DNA of 64,000 bases from Callaeas wilsoni (taxonomy: Eukaryota; Chordata; Aves; Passeriformes; Callaeidae), in NCBI GenBank assembly GCA_013398955.1, contig VWPU01018901.1, positions 19,553-83,552 on the forward strand, read 5' to 3'. The position numbers and the translations under genes were made by a program. Below are positions 12,182 to 25,500 of this stretch, piece after piece. Every line of letters begins with the position of its first letter. Positions within the stretch are counted from its first letter, which is position 1. The notes under the pieces are model-generated. The model was given only the letters and a program-made list of their open reading frames with translations. It did not search any database and was not told the origin of the DNA.

Positions 12182-15100
12182 GCCATTCTTTTCCAGCACT
12201 ATCTAGATACAAGAAGGACAACATGGTACTGGTTTTCAGAAGACCATGCCAAAAAAGCATCAGAGTGGTAGCTAGGCAGGGGTTGAAGGGAACAACACAG
12301 AGACAAAATGAAACTTAATTTTGGAAGAAAAAGTAAAGAGAGGGCTTCTCTCTAACACTACCTGTCTCTAACAGCAAAGTTGAGCTATTGGAGCAGGCAA
12401 ATACCATGCTGGCAGAACAGTGTGGGAAGGGAATTTTTCAAAACAACTGAACTTCTAATAACAGCTTTTATGAGACAATCGTCATCTGTTTTTTCCTTTA
12501 TGTTTCTGACTTGGGAAATAAAAAAAAAGTGAAAGCAATGAATAAAGGTGGTATTTGTTTTCTTCCTTTACAGCACTCTGAGCATCCAAACAACTTACCA
12601 TGAAACAGCATATGCAATCCAGATTTATTTCCTTATTAGTGGGAGGAGGTTATATTTGTTTAAAATTATTGTTAAGGGAGATCTGAAACTTAGCGTCTAC
12701 AATTTCATTTGACATCTGAATTTTTCAGAACAAGAGTGCCCCTGATGTCTCTTGAGCAATAAAAGCATGGGGCCTACTCTCTTTAGCAATTAATAACTCT
12801 ATCACAATACTGCTCTTGCCCTAGCTGCTTCCTTTGTGCTTTCACTGTGGTCTAAAATACTGATAAATACAAGCTGGTTCTTTTAGAGTCTTCCTCTGTA
12901 ATATTCGACATCTTGAATGTACAAGCCGCTGCTAAAATCTACACGTAGGCAGGAGCTGGGATCTTCCTCATGTCTTCTTACAAAGATTGAGTTACTAATG
13001 GTTTCTTTCTTGGTTCAGGTTCAACAAAACTACTGAACCTAACTCACTTCCTCCCAAAGGACGGGTTTCTCCCCTCATCTGAATAGTATCTCTTGTTACT
13101 TTAAATCACAGCTAATGTTTTTAAAAATATATCTTACACATAAGTCAGCTGTAGATCTTCAGCATCAAAGGAGCCAAACAGAACTGTGTGAAGCAGTGTA
13201 ACCTTAAGCTATAATTTTAAAATGCCATCAAGAAATCTCTCAAATAGTTTTTAAAATTTACTGTTGACCTATTAACCTCAGTCAAAAGCATTAAACTTCA
13301 AATAGTTGTTTTTGTTTTCCCTCCAAAATTTGGTAACACAAATTTATATATTGCAAAATATCTTGAAATTAGTATACCAATGAGTTATCTGTGCAACTCA
13401 GTAAAATAGCTAAAGATTTCATATAGGATGAGTAAATCAGGATAGCAGTAGAGCTGGCAGGCCTTAGATGGAAGTGATTTGATAAAACTGGAATTCTAAT
13501 ACAGTATGTTCACAGAGAAAGTTAAAAAAACCCAGCAAATGCAACCTTGTAATAATCAACATCTGGCACTGAAATGAACAGCAGTCACAGATGAAATACA
13601 TATTTGAAAAATTTGTCATGGTGTCTTTCAAGTAATGAACATCCACAAATTGTTTGTTGAATTATTTTCCTTTTAGTATTGTTACGCACGTCTGGGAAAT
13701 AACGTTTGTAAAGAACAGCCAGAACTCAGCTGCACACTTAAAATTGAAACTACAGAGGTGACTGAATTAATTTTAATTTCAAAAAACCCCAAAGTCTGTA
13801 CTGTTTTCCTTTTGGAGCTATATTCCTTCTATGAACCTCCTTCTATAGTGCCTCCAGTACTGAGTGCTCTAGCAGACAAGCGCCCTCCTCATTTCAGCTG
13901 GACAAATAGATTCTCATCTCAACTGTAAAGTTATGAAACAAGAGAAAGAGCTACTACACTGATTAAAACAAACAAAACCCCTCAAAACAACAACAAAAAA
14001 AGAAAAGACAAAGACTCTCTTTCTTCTGTTTACTTTATTAAAGGAGATGTCTAGGCGACGGAACTTGGTCACAACTAAAAACAGACATAATTTTCTTGGC
14101 CATGAAGGAAAGCTTTTGTCAGGATTGGGGCAAAAACTGGGGCAGTTAGCTGATGGCCATGTGTGCCAAAGGTTGACAGAATAGAGCATTGAAAGCAGAG
14201 TGAAGACAGAGCTTCAAACCACCAGGTCTGTAAGGGCCATTTGGCCACAGGACAAGACTCTGCAGGAGGAGAATATGGAGAGGTGGAGTATGGCTCCTTC
14301 TCATGCCACTGTGGAGAGCAAAACCCTCCTCTTTGCCTAATATTACAGCTTATCCAGGAAACTAGTCCTTAAGATTGATATATTTCTAAACCAGGATTTT
14401 TACCACACTGCAGGAACATGTCACCATGAACCACACACTCATCAAGCCCTGCAAGGAACCCAGCCTTGAAGCCCTGCTTCTTATGGGGGAGTGCAAGATC
14501 TACTCACTGCAGTTTTATGCAGACTTCTGAGGTACTTCTGCCACCCTAGGCCTCACGGTAACTTTACACTACCCTCTGCCTAAGACTTTGTCTCTGCAAC
14601 ATACAATTGAACACTATGCCGCATGCATAAAAGAATGTAAAAGCTACAGGCACTACATAAAATCCTAAAAGAAGAAGAAAAAAAAATGATTTGCAGGGTT
14701 AGATTGTTTGGAGTTGCTGTTGGTTTGGGGGGAGGTTTAAATCTTTTTAACAACCTCTTCTGCAAACAAAAAGAGGTAGGTAATAACGCTTACTAGAAAA
14801 TAAAAACCTTTCTTCACAGAAAACTGTAGCAAAAACAATATACATGTGCACACACACTCACACATGCTCCTTTTAAGTTTTCTGTAGAAAACCTTGCACT
14901 TTGGAAAAAAACCCAACCTGTAAGTATTGAAATGGAAAAGTTAATATTTCTGATTGTAATGTTCACCTTTTGTTTTCTGTTACAGTTTCTAGAGCAAAGC
15001 ATGCCCTTTCTCCTAAACACTACATTTTCTTTCAAGGTTTTAAAAGGAAACTGTTTCAAAGCCGTACAATGTCATCAGCAACACAGTCCATGGAAAGAAA

Positions 15101-15893
15101 CAGCAAAGTAGTTAAGACCAATCTCATGAGGAGCTGTTCTCCTTTAATGCTTTGCTGGGGGAAGCCCAGCCTGCCTCCAGAATATCCCGAAGACTGAACA
15201 AGCATTAACATGAATATGGCTGCTGCACAGGTCAGCTCAGCACAGGTCTCTTACTCTCCTCTGTGCCTGTGCTATTCCTTTCATGACTGCGTCTTTTATG
15301 CCTTCTTTTTCTTCTCCATTAGCCTTCTATTATATTTTTCACTCAAATAAATAATTTAAACAAAACAGAAGTACCATACACGAAGATATGAAAGCAATTT
15401 CCAAGGTAAGCTACGAGCATTTGTAATTAGGCACAGTGCAAATGTTCACGGTGGAAGTCAATTACACTCACTACATGTTTTTGCAGACAAGTAATATTGG
15501 TTTATAAACATCCAACTCACTTCAGGGTCTTGTTTTCTTTTACACTACTCTAGGCAAAGAAATATGTACAAAGGAGTAATTTGCTTGGAAAAGAAACCTT
15601 TTGGAATAAACAAGAGGAGAAATAAAAGATTCAGAGAGTATCAGCAAAAGGAAATGGGCCCATATACAAAAGAAAACTGGAGAGGCAAGATGCTAAGGAG
15701 TGGACAGGCAGCATAGTGCCTCTCATTGAGACATTCAAGTAACTCAAAGAAAACTCTCTGTACTCATGGGGATTTGCCTCCATTACATGGTGCTTTCCAC
15801 GACGCTAGGCTAACTGCAGTAGCTTGCCATTCACGACATCACCAATGGATGCTCTTTGGATGCTCTCCTCTAACGCTGGTGTCTGCTTAGTAT

Positions 15894-16560
15894 TTGTGCT
15901 TCCCTGGGCTTCCTCCTCTGGGCCATCCTGACGTGTCAGCGCCCCAGCGGTGCCGGCGCCCCAACCCCACTGCTGCGCCCGGGCCATCGCCCAGCCCGTG
16001 TACCCCTCCCCCGCCGGCGCCTCTGCGCGCTGCCCCTTCCCGCTGCCCCCAGAAGGGCACCGGGCTTGGAACGGGCACGGCGGCGGGAGAAGCTCCGGCT
16101 GCAGGGAAGGGAAGGCCCGGCCCGGCCCGGGCGGGGGCTGCGGGAGGCGGCCGCTCCCCGCCCGCCCGGCCGCCGCCTCCGGGCGGGGGGAGCCTGGGAG
16201 GCCCGGCACAGCGCACGGCCTTGTTCTTGTCTCCACCTGCCGATCCCATAAGTGAATGTGCTCGGGGGGAAGCAGCCTCACGGCTAGACAGACAGACAGG
16301 CGCGGGTCGGTGGTCACACAGCCGTGTTTCAGGGCTGTTCCTGCGCAATCACCGTGACCCGGGAGAGGAGACAAGACACCGACACCGCAAGGGGTGACCA
16401 GGTTTTTTCCACTTTTCCCGCTCAGACTTTGAAAGACAGGCAGGGTGCCATTCCGCTGTCTGTTTCCTCCTCGTCAAAGCCCTTCATAGGTACGGCCGAA
16501 CCCCGGTGACCCAGGGCAGAGAAGGGCCGTCGTTCCGCGCCGAGAGGGCAGCGAAGGCAG
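15894..16560. promoter_or_regulatory. Intragenic CpG island
   Basis: This is a sharply bounded GC- and CpG-rich block in otherwise AT-rich intron, densest at about 15950-16240. It contains several GC boxes (for example CCCCGCCCGCCC near 16158 and GGGCGGGGGG near 16187), a TGCGCA NRF1-like half-site near 16345 and a short (AGAC)n run near 16285. There is no clear TATA box. The island is about 21 kb downstream of the microexon and 10 kb upstream of the GWPSF exon, far from the MSRB3 start. The overlapping open frames of up to 189 codons on both strands are Pro/Ala/Gly/Arg-rich and typical of CpG-island composition. It could be a promoter of a non-coding transcript, an internal MSRB3 promoter or an enhancer. 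The sequence alone does not decide. Confidence 0.75.
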
Positions 16561-19500
16561 GCGAAGCCCCTGTGCAAGCAGCCGAGTTGGCACTACAATC
16601 ACTCGGTACATTTCTGGAGCTCACATGTCAAAAAGCATCACCTTCAATTCGCTGAACCCTTCAAAAGACGCACACACCAGGGCTCCAGCCTAACCTGGCT
16701 CTCAACCTCCTCAGAAAGGACTAAAAAAAGGACAGGGAAGGCATATACAAAGGCATTTCTCATCAACTGCTAAATGGCCCGATATACCCATAACCTCAGC
16801 TTCTCTGCTTTATAGCAAGAGAGTGATGAAAACCTGATGGGACAGCGTGCAGGCCGCACTTTGAGCCACCGGGGTGCATTTTTGGCATTGGACAAATATT
16901 CTGAAGTGGACACCTGGGAAGGGCATGGGCAGCAGGGGGAAATACTGTCAGGAAAGGAAGAGCTTAAAAATACTAAAAAAAATTTCTGACTACAATTTTA
17001 AGAGGTGAAGTGCTGGCACGGATCAGTTTTCCTGAAAAGCAGGAATCAGGCTCGGAGCTGGCTCCTGATCTGCTGTTTGAAGACCTCAAAAGCAGAGCAA
17101 TTTAGACAGCAGCTTCTTCAAGGAGTCCAGCTAAAACTACAAGGACATAAAATTCCAGTCAGACACAGGAAATTCTTGGAGCAATTCAAGAATTTTATGA
17201 GTCAGAAGATAAAAATCCCTCTGATACCTAACTAAACTAATCTAATGAAGTAGTCACCAGGAAAGGAGTGTGATGAATCTGCATGTCAGGAAGGATAAAT
17301 TTAAGCAAACAGGAAATTGAACAACCTGAAGCTGTTTTCATTTTTACTCCCTGTGCCCTGCTTCTATTTTTTTTTTTAAGGTGCAAACCGAGTTGATGGC
17401 TGCAGAAACTGAGGAGACATTTTCATTTTAGAGGCAGTCTCAATTAAAAAGAAATTAATTACCTGGCTTCCTTTTGAAAAGGTGGTAAGTTGTTTATTTG
17501 TGATTCATTACTTGCACTATTGTAGACCCTTCAGGGCCAAGTGCAGTTGGCCACTGACCATTGCAAAGGAATGAAAGGAAAATCATTGATGTAAAGTTAA
17601 TAACCTAAAATTTAGCTTTTTCCCTGGCAAGCAGAAGTGAAGTTAAAAGCTTCCTATCAGATATTTAACCCATGCTAGTAACTAGAGGGTTCATTCCTAA
17701 ATGATAGCTACACCTGGTCCAGGTTCACATTGAGGTGCATGCTTAAATTTTGACATAGAAAAGTTGAGAGAGAGGTTTCCAGAGAGATCCTCATGCCCAC
17801 AAAGGCTTAAACTTTAGGTAAATGGAATTTTAAGACCATCTGTGTGAAACAGTATTGTACAGAATGTTGCCTCCTCTGTGCTATGGAGCTATACATTGTC
17901 TAGACTCAAAAAAGAAGGGGTTTACAATTGAATAGTATTGCATCCCAAATGCCTTTTGTCAGGAGTGAAGAGCTTTTTCAGTTTATAACATTTTCATTAA
18001 AAATTCTCTCATTTAGGAAATGAAATAAATTTTAGCAAATTGCACTTTGCAACAATCATGTTAGAATTCCTAAAATTACAAAGATTGACACTATGCTCAT
18101 CATGTTGCTTCTATACTAAAGTTGAGTTTGCATTAAAGCCCTTTTGTTATCTCAGGTTTGCCTCAGCTTTAAGGAAGTAAACCTACAGAGAAGCTGGATT
18201 TTTTTGCTTTATTCAGTAAGGTCTGTGATTTCCAACGTCTTCATTCCAAAAGAGACAAAAAGGAAAATTCTCTCTAAACAAGCTTTCCTACAGCTCTTGG
18301 GTTGACTAAAATGTTTCATTATACAAAGAGTTCATTATATGAAAACAAAAGTACTATATTTTAATTTCGATTTTCCCCCTTCATTTTATATTTCATACTA
18401 AAAATTGCAGATAAAAAGTTATGCTGAAATAAGTTTGAGATGAAAAATGAAACCTTCTTCCTCAAAAGACAAGCCACTGGTCTCTCAGCTTCCACAGTCT
18501 GATGCACTGCAGTAGACAATGTGTTAGGCATAGGTTGAACTGACTTCAAACTGCTTTTATATAAATTTAGAACACTTCTTAGTTTTCTATCTGAACTGCC
18601 TGTCTGGATCCTCCTGTTTGGGGTTGATTCTGGACTCCACTTAAAATACTAATTGTTTATATTAAACAGACAAGAGAATGTGTGATGTATTTTAACTGTC
18701 AAAAGTGTTGTGAACAGCAGCAGCTGGAAGAGGAATGTTTAATTCACTGTGTTACCCCCAAGCCCTTTAGAATCCTGTATCAGCAGCTATATCTTAGTTT
18801 TGCAGGCAAAGAAAACTGAGTATGAAGTAGTGGTAGCACTGCAAAGCTTATTCTACAGGGGGAAAAACCCAAGGGGCATTGAAAAGCAATAACATTGTCA
18901 TTATTACGTCAAAATAGAGTATCACTAAATCCACAACAGTATTGATGCATCTGTGAAAGTGTCTTGGGGTGATTCAGAAAATCACAGAAAGCTGTGCACG
19001 TTTTTGTGTGGAACAGTTCACATAATATGGCTTGTTTCTTGTGCTGGTTTACTCACGCTTAGCTAATGCCAGAGACATGATGCAGGTAGTGGTGGGAGAT
19101 ACCATTCGAACTATTCTCTATGTGATACTCCTAAAAAAATACTCTTAAATCTTCTGGACATGGGGCCAGCGGCTTGTGTGAAGCTGTGAGTAAGAATAAG
19201 TTTCCGCCCCTGCACAATTTATTCTGACAGGGCACCTCAGACACATGCTCAGGACAGTTCCCACACTGTAACTGTTGCAGCATAAGCTTGTGCTGGGACC
19301 AGTGGAGCCAGAAACAAGCGTAAGAGTTGTTACTTAAGACAGATTAATAAAGGCCTTGCTAAGTATCAAGTTATTTGCAACATTTATAAAAACTTCATAT
19401 TTTCGAAAGCAGAAAAGCATCCAACCACATGTATACTATTTTGTATATTTCCTTGAGAAAACCTTTTAAGTGAAACAGCAAATTAGCTGCACATGGAAAA

Positions 19501-22500
19501 ATGATCCTTCTAGTGTCTGAAAACATTAGGTAAAGAGATGCAGGAGCTTGTGGAAACTGCTGTAGTGCAGGTTTTCCTGGTTTTTCAGGCCTGACTTCTG
19601 CCATGTGGTTTGGGGTCTTTTTTTTTTTAATGTCACATTTACAGAATGGATTTGGCACGCTCGGGAAAGGAACACTGCCTTTGTTCATCCCATCAGTCTT
19701 TCGCTTGTCCAATTGCCACGGCTGTATTAGTAGGAAAAATAGACCTAACGAGGTGTAAAATAATGCTCTACATTCAAAACCAGCGCTGTAGCTCATTTCA
19801 CTTTAATATTTACTCCAAAAGTAAATTGCTGAAACCTTGCATAAATAGCGCCAAATGAGTTTGCAGGTATTCTAAACTTACTGAAGCAAAGTCGATTAAC
19901 GCCTCATACACACAGTTGTTTATTTGGTTCCCTACTACCAAAACTTCTGCCAAGAAAACTCTGGTATGAAGCAAGAGAGGAGATACATGTAGGGCAGGCT
20001 TGACTGGAAGAATTCTTAATAAAACAGCAGTAAGGCAGCAGAAACATCATCCACACCAAGACAGTAAGGGAAAATAGCTAAGCTGGAAAAGTAGCTGGAG
20101 GTAGAGATTTTAATGAGACTTTAATTTGATTTAATGCTTTTTACACCCTATGCGTACCACTTCTCATTGTCAGCCCTTCTACTTTGTTTCTTCTATTCAT
20201 TAGCTTTTCCTTACGCTACTTCTTTCTTTCCTTTTTCACTTAAAAAGGCAGCAAACTGAGTGTTTGAGCTTCCTCTCAGGCAGTGTGTGCTTGGGAATGT
20301 GAAGTCAAGGAACTGTAGCCTTGATTTGCCCTTGGAAGGAACTATACAGAGACTTTGTTTAGGTTTGAGAGATGAGTTTGTGGTTCCTTCTTAAAGGAAA
20401 GTTGTACAAACACTCTTACCAGAGAAGGCAAAATACAAAATCTTTACAAGGGCTCAGTAGGAAATCTTCCATTAAAACGCCCTGATTTTTAAACAAAAGG
20501 AACATAAAACACTTACTTGCTGGAAACAAACATTTTCATAGGGATGTCTTTCACCAAAGACGCGCTCAACACAGAACAGTCAGTAACCTGCTACTTAGGA
20601 GGTCCCATGGAGATGTATGGGAGGCTTCTGTTCTAAATAGCTTCAAATATTCTGTATCCAAAGTGGAGAAGCTTTACAGGGCAGACTTAGGTGTCACAGG
20701 ATGGCTAAAACAATCTATCAACTTTTCTTTCCCCTGCCCTCAGTTGTCTTAGTCCTGCTGCTTCCTCACTGTTCACCAGCTCAGGTGCTTATCCATTTGT
20801 GGGGAGAAAGTTTAATTCACTAAACCAGAAGAAAATGATTCAACTTTTTTTCTGGGCTAACAAGCTCAATCAGTTAACTAAGAGGTTAAAAAAGCATTGT
20901 AGGCAACACAAGGTGGAAGGTGAGAATACAGAGCAAGGAGTGCAAGGATGATTTACTGTGATATCCCTGACTGATAAAAACTCTACTGTTAGAATAAACT
21001 AAACCTCTGAACTCAGCTTTGACACTACATCTGTGCAGTAGTATCACAGAAACATAATTATAAGCTGACCACACAAACAACAGATTTGACTAAAAGGCTG
21101 CTTGAGGTCAGTGCCTTTATAATTCAAATAAGCGTCTAATCCTTCAGTTTCAAAGATCTCATCTGTCTCAAGCATTACAAAAGGCAAAGTATGTGAATTT
21201 AGAACTTAAATTACCTGGGCTATATCTTTTCACAGTGAGTAGGTAGCAGAGGATGCACTTTTCTGGAAAGGGACTGAAATACGCTGTACTTTTCATTCCC
21301 TGAGCGTGGTGTGAACTCTTAAAAAAACAGGTAAGAAAAACTCAAAAGCTACAGTATGTCAGTTCCCAGCCCTATCTTAGGTATAACAAAGTCTAACCTT
21401 TGACACCAAGCTACTCCAGTACTGATCCAACCCTATTCAACAAACTCAGACTTTTTTTTTAAATACTTCATAACTCCCCACAAGTACAATCTCTGTTTAC
21501 TTAAGTTCTGAGTGGTCAAAGGGGATTTAACAGCATCGCAACAATGGAAGTTGCAGGGACAGGGAAGGACTGGAATGCCAGAGGTTGCTGGGTCTTCCCG
21601 TTGTACCTTTCACATGTTCATGAGATTGCAACCAAAATAACACGCATTCTGGCTGCAGAGCACTCTTAGCGTTAGAAAAAATACCTGCTTTCAGTTGCCT
21701 AAAAGTGGCAGTTCTAAGCCCAAACCTCCACTGAAATGTAAGGAGCGTATAGTACCCTGATTGGTTTGCAGTCACACCAAAAACTTTTTATGCACTCTGT
21801 AACTTCTTCCCAGCTCCCCAGGAAACTGAGGCATACCCATGGTTTTAAATGCTCATGCTGTAATTGTATCACTTCAGGTGTTCTCAGTAGGATTCTTTCC
21901 TGTAAAGCAACTAAAGAGGTAAAATACTGTCCAAATCACTGCAGGAAGAGAACGGAGCCAACAGCACTGTCAGTGGCTGACAAATGGCTTGGTTCCCATG
22001 CCACAAGCCCATAAAGCAGCTCACTGAAAACCCAAACAAGCCTTGCAGCTTTCAGCTTTAGAGCAAGAACAAGGAGACCTGAAGACCTCTGACCCACGTT
22101 CCAAAATGGACCTTATAAAAGTACTTCCCTCCCCTGCAGGCAGCTGACTGACCTGTACAGGCCATATCTGACATCAGCTTCAGAGCCTCACCTTCATTCT
22201 GATTAAAACTTTTTGGCATGAAACAAGATGGTGCTTCATTTGCACAAGGCACCATCCTATTTGTGTATTTTTGAGGGAGGAGGTGGAGTGAAGGAAGAAG
22301 CCTCAATAGCAAAACTTCCAGTGTTCAACCTTTATTTTTCAGTGTTCAGCACTACTATCACTAGGTGTAATATTTGTTTCACACTGCTACTCTTAACACA
22401 TTTTTTAATCTACACCCTAAGAAATGTTAAGTCTAAAATACTTGCAAAACTATGAATTGTTTTCTAGAAAGGCCTGAAACAAAGTGATCACCTTTTGGAG

Positions 22501-25500
22501 AGCTGTTTGTGCAATGACTGATCATCTCTATTAGCATTCCCAGAGGTCACAGAGGGGTTCAATTGCATTGTACCAGGGCAGAACAGAAAAGAAAGGCTGT
22601 CACAGCTGGATGATTGTGCAATCTAGGAAACCAACCTGTGGGTGCCAGTTATTAAGCATCCAATTAAATGGGGCCTGAGTTTTAAGTCAATGGCAGGTTT
22701 GGGAATTTAGTTTTAGTTTCCTTTTACATAATAATAGTGCCTTAAACCAGAGTCTCTAGGTGTCTGGAAAACTTTCTGAAAAATTCTTAAATTTTGTAAA
22801 ACAATTTTGACTGGAAAAGTTAGAGAATGTGGATGAAAATCAAACAGCTCAAGTGTTTTCCACTCTTAATTTTACAGGCATATAGTGCAAGTCTTTGTTT
22901 GAAATGTTTCCTTTCCAATATCAACATATGTTAAAACATCTGAGTGGTACATACCCTGCCCCAGTTCAATACCTAGAAAAAAACCCAAATCTTTTCCTTC
23001 AGCTTGCCAGCTTAAAACAAACTTGCCTGGATACACAAGTCCTCAGCCTTGTTTGCATATACAAGTTTAGCCCCCAAATAAAAAATCTCACAGTTCTAGC
23101 TCTGGCTACCCGACCCTCTGGGACTAACCTTAGCATCCTCTGTTTGAACATTTTACCTCTTTCTACAGTAAGAACATATAGCAAAGACTTTGCATCCATG
23201 CAAATATGTAAACTGGGTGAGCAGGACAAGCAATAATTTTATATGTAGCTTTGTACTAGCATATCTTTCTACTCTCCCTGTGTTTAACAATCTACTTTCC
23301 TATGCTCATTCCATGCAACTATTTTTCTTACTTTTTTCTTCACTGATCTTTATTAGATCATTTAAATATTTGCATATGCTTCAGTAAGTATCAGTTTGTT
23401 TCCTGAGAGGGTGACATTCTTCACTCTTGCTTTGAATGTTTTTTAAATACCTGCTATCACTGCTGTAGCTCTAATTCCCCATCATTCGTTAGTTCTAAAA
23501 CAGACCTGCACACATAAACCATATCATTGAACTAATGAGATATAGGTGGTATGTTTCTGTAAATACAGCCTGAATTAAAGGTAGAATGTCTGCATAACTT
23601 AGATAATCTTATTCTTTACGTTGCAGTGAAGATGACACTCTATGCCCTTCATCTATTCATCTTCATGAATTCAATGAACACTCTGCCTTATTCTTTCAGC
23701 TTCTTTAACAGAGCACCTTTATGTTATTAAATTTGAAGTAACACAGTCCCATCCAAATGTTAAAGCAGGACTGCAGGCTGTAGTACATTTGATTACTTAG
23801 GCATTTTAGCATTACTGTCCATCTCCATCTGTGTGAGGTTTAACCCTGGCACTGGACAAGACAGTTTATGGAAATTAAAAAAACATGCAGGAACTATTGG
23901 CAGAGGAGCGAAAGAAATATACTGGTAGTGCTTGTACAAATTATGAGAAACTCATTAAAGCTCAATCATCTTGTGGATAAGTAGAAACATTCTCAAAGGC
24001 AAAGTGCCAGGAGAAGTCTCAGGAGTTTCAGCTTCTGAAGTTTCCCAATAACCCTTTTTGCTGTGGGAAGGAGGGTAGAGGGTGCAGGGATGATCAGAGT
24101 CTCTGTACAGTCCATCCCTGTCTTCACCATCTTAAGGCCAAGGATTTGGATGAAGGTGTGTGTCCTCACTCCCACCCAAATACAGTCAAGTTGTCTTGCC
24201 ACTCTGGGTGCCATATTAACAGGCACCCAAGTAAGTGATGACAGAGGTCCCATACTTGGATTTGTGTATAGTCTTCTCAGGAGGTGGGGAGGTGGTCAAA
24301 TACCATCTCCCTCCTCCCAGAAATAGGAGCCCAGGAAGGGGCATGTCCCACTGGGCGGTCTAACTGGTGTGTTACACGTCCTGGCCAGGAGTACATCCTT
24401 TGGGAAGAGACCTTCCTGGTGTGAGAAAGCAAGGGGAACACAAAAACTTACATTAATGTATCATTAAATAAATTACTTTTACAGAAACCAGAGGAAGGGA
24501 ATTAAGATTACAGTTCTGCTATGTATATTTCTTTGCTTTTTTACAAGTGACGCTTACTTTTTTGTATGATCTATACTGTGATGCCTAGAACCAAAGGAGT
24601 GAAAGCAGCTGCTGGCATAGATTTCAGCATTGTGCTGAGCTTCAGCAGCAAAATGCTGCCTTGTTCAATCATGCTGCCACAATGCAGATACAGGTACGCC
24701 TGAGATATGTTGTCATTGTGGAGCCAGGGAAGAGTCACAAATGCAGATAGTAAAGAAAATAGAATTATTTAAAAAGAGAGCTCCTGTAATTCTCCTCTCT
24801 CCAAGTTAACAGGGTAAGTGATGACCAACGTAAATTCAGTTTGCCACAGTCTTAATACTATCATGACCTGAAGTACAGTTCTGACAGTAGTCTTTCAATC
24901 AGGTTTTAGTTACTATACTTGAAAGCAGGGAGTGCTTTCATCCCAGTGAAACACTGTATCTTCCTCTCTTGCGTCTTAAAAGTTGTTTCAAGAACCCTAA
25001 TGCTCTCAACACAGTACTTTATGCAGCAGATTTTTTTATTCACAAGCACATTTTTTGCCACTCTTCAACCTAAATATGTCTTAATTGGTTTCCAGATATT
25101 CTATCAGTGCTGAGCATTGACGTTTCAAATCCCACTCCTCTTTGATTCACTATTCCTGGGACTCCATTTAAATCTCTTCTAGTGTGTGTGACGGGGAAAA
25201 AAATCACTGACTGAAGGGGAGATAATAGTATGGAAGTGAGTATATGAGTACTTTCAAAATCCATAAATCTTAAGGTAAACACTTTTTAAATGAGAATATA
25301 AACAGAGGAATTTTGTTCTCATGACCACCTCCTTGAAAAGTAAGAGGCAGAAACAGAATGCTTCTAGTTTTAAATGTTAATGTTTCAAAAATACACCCTT
25401 CGGTTTTCATATCTGCATTTATTGTGTCAGCCTTCCTTAGCTTGGTTAGAGAGGTTAACAGAATAAAAGACTGACTTTCTAAAAGTTTCTCAATAGTGAC

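Noticed and set aside
15805..16397. Open frames of up to 189 codons on both strands across the intragenic CpG island
   Set aside because: They overlap in several frames, are dominated by Pro, Ala, Gly and Arg, and carry no domain. GC-rich DNA lacks stop codons by chance.
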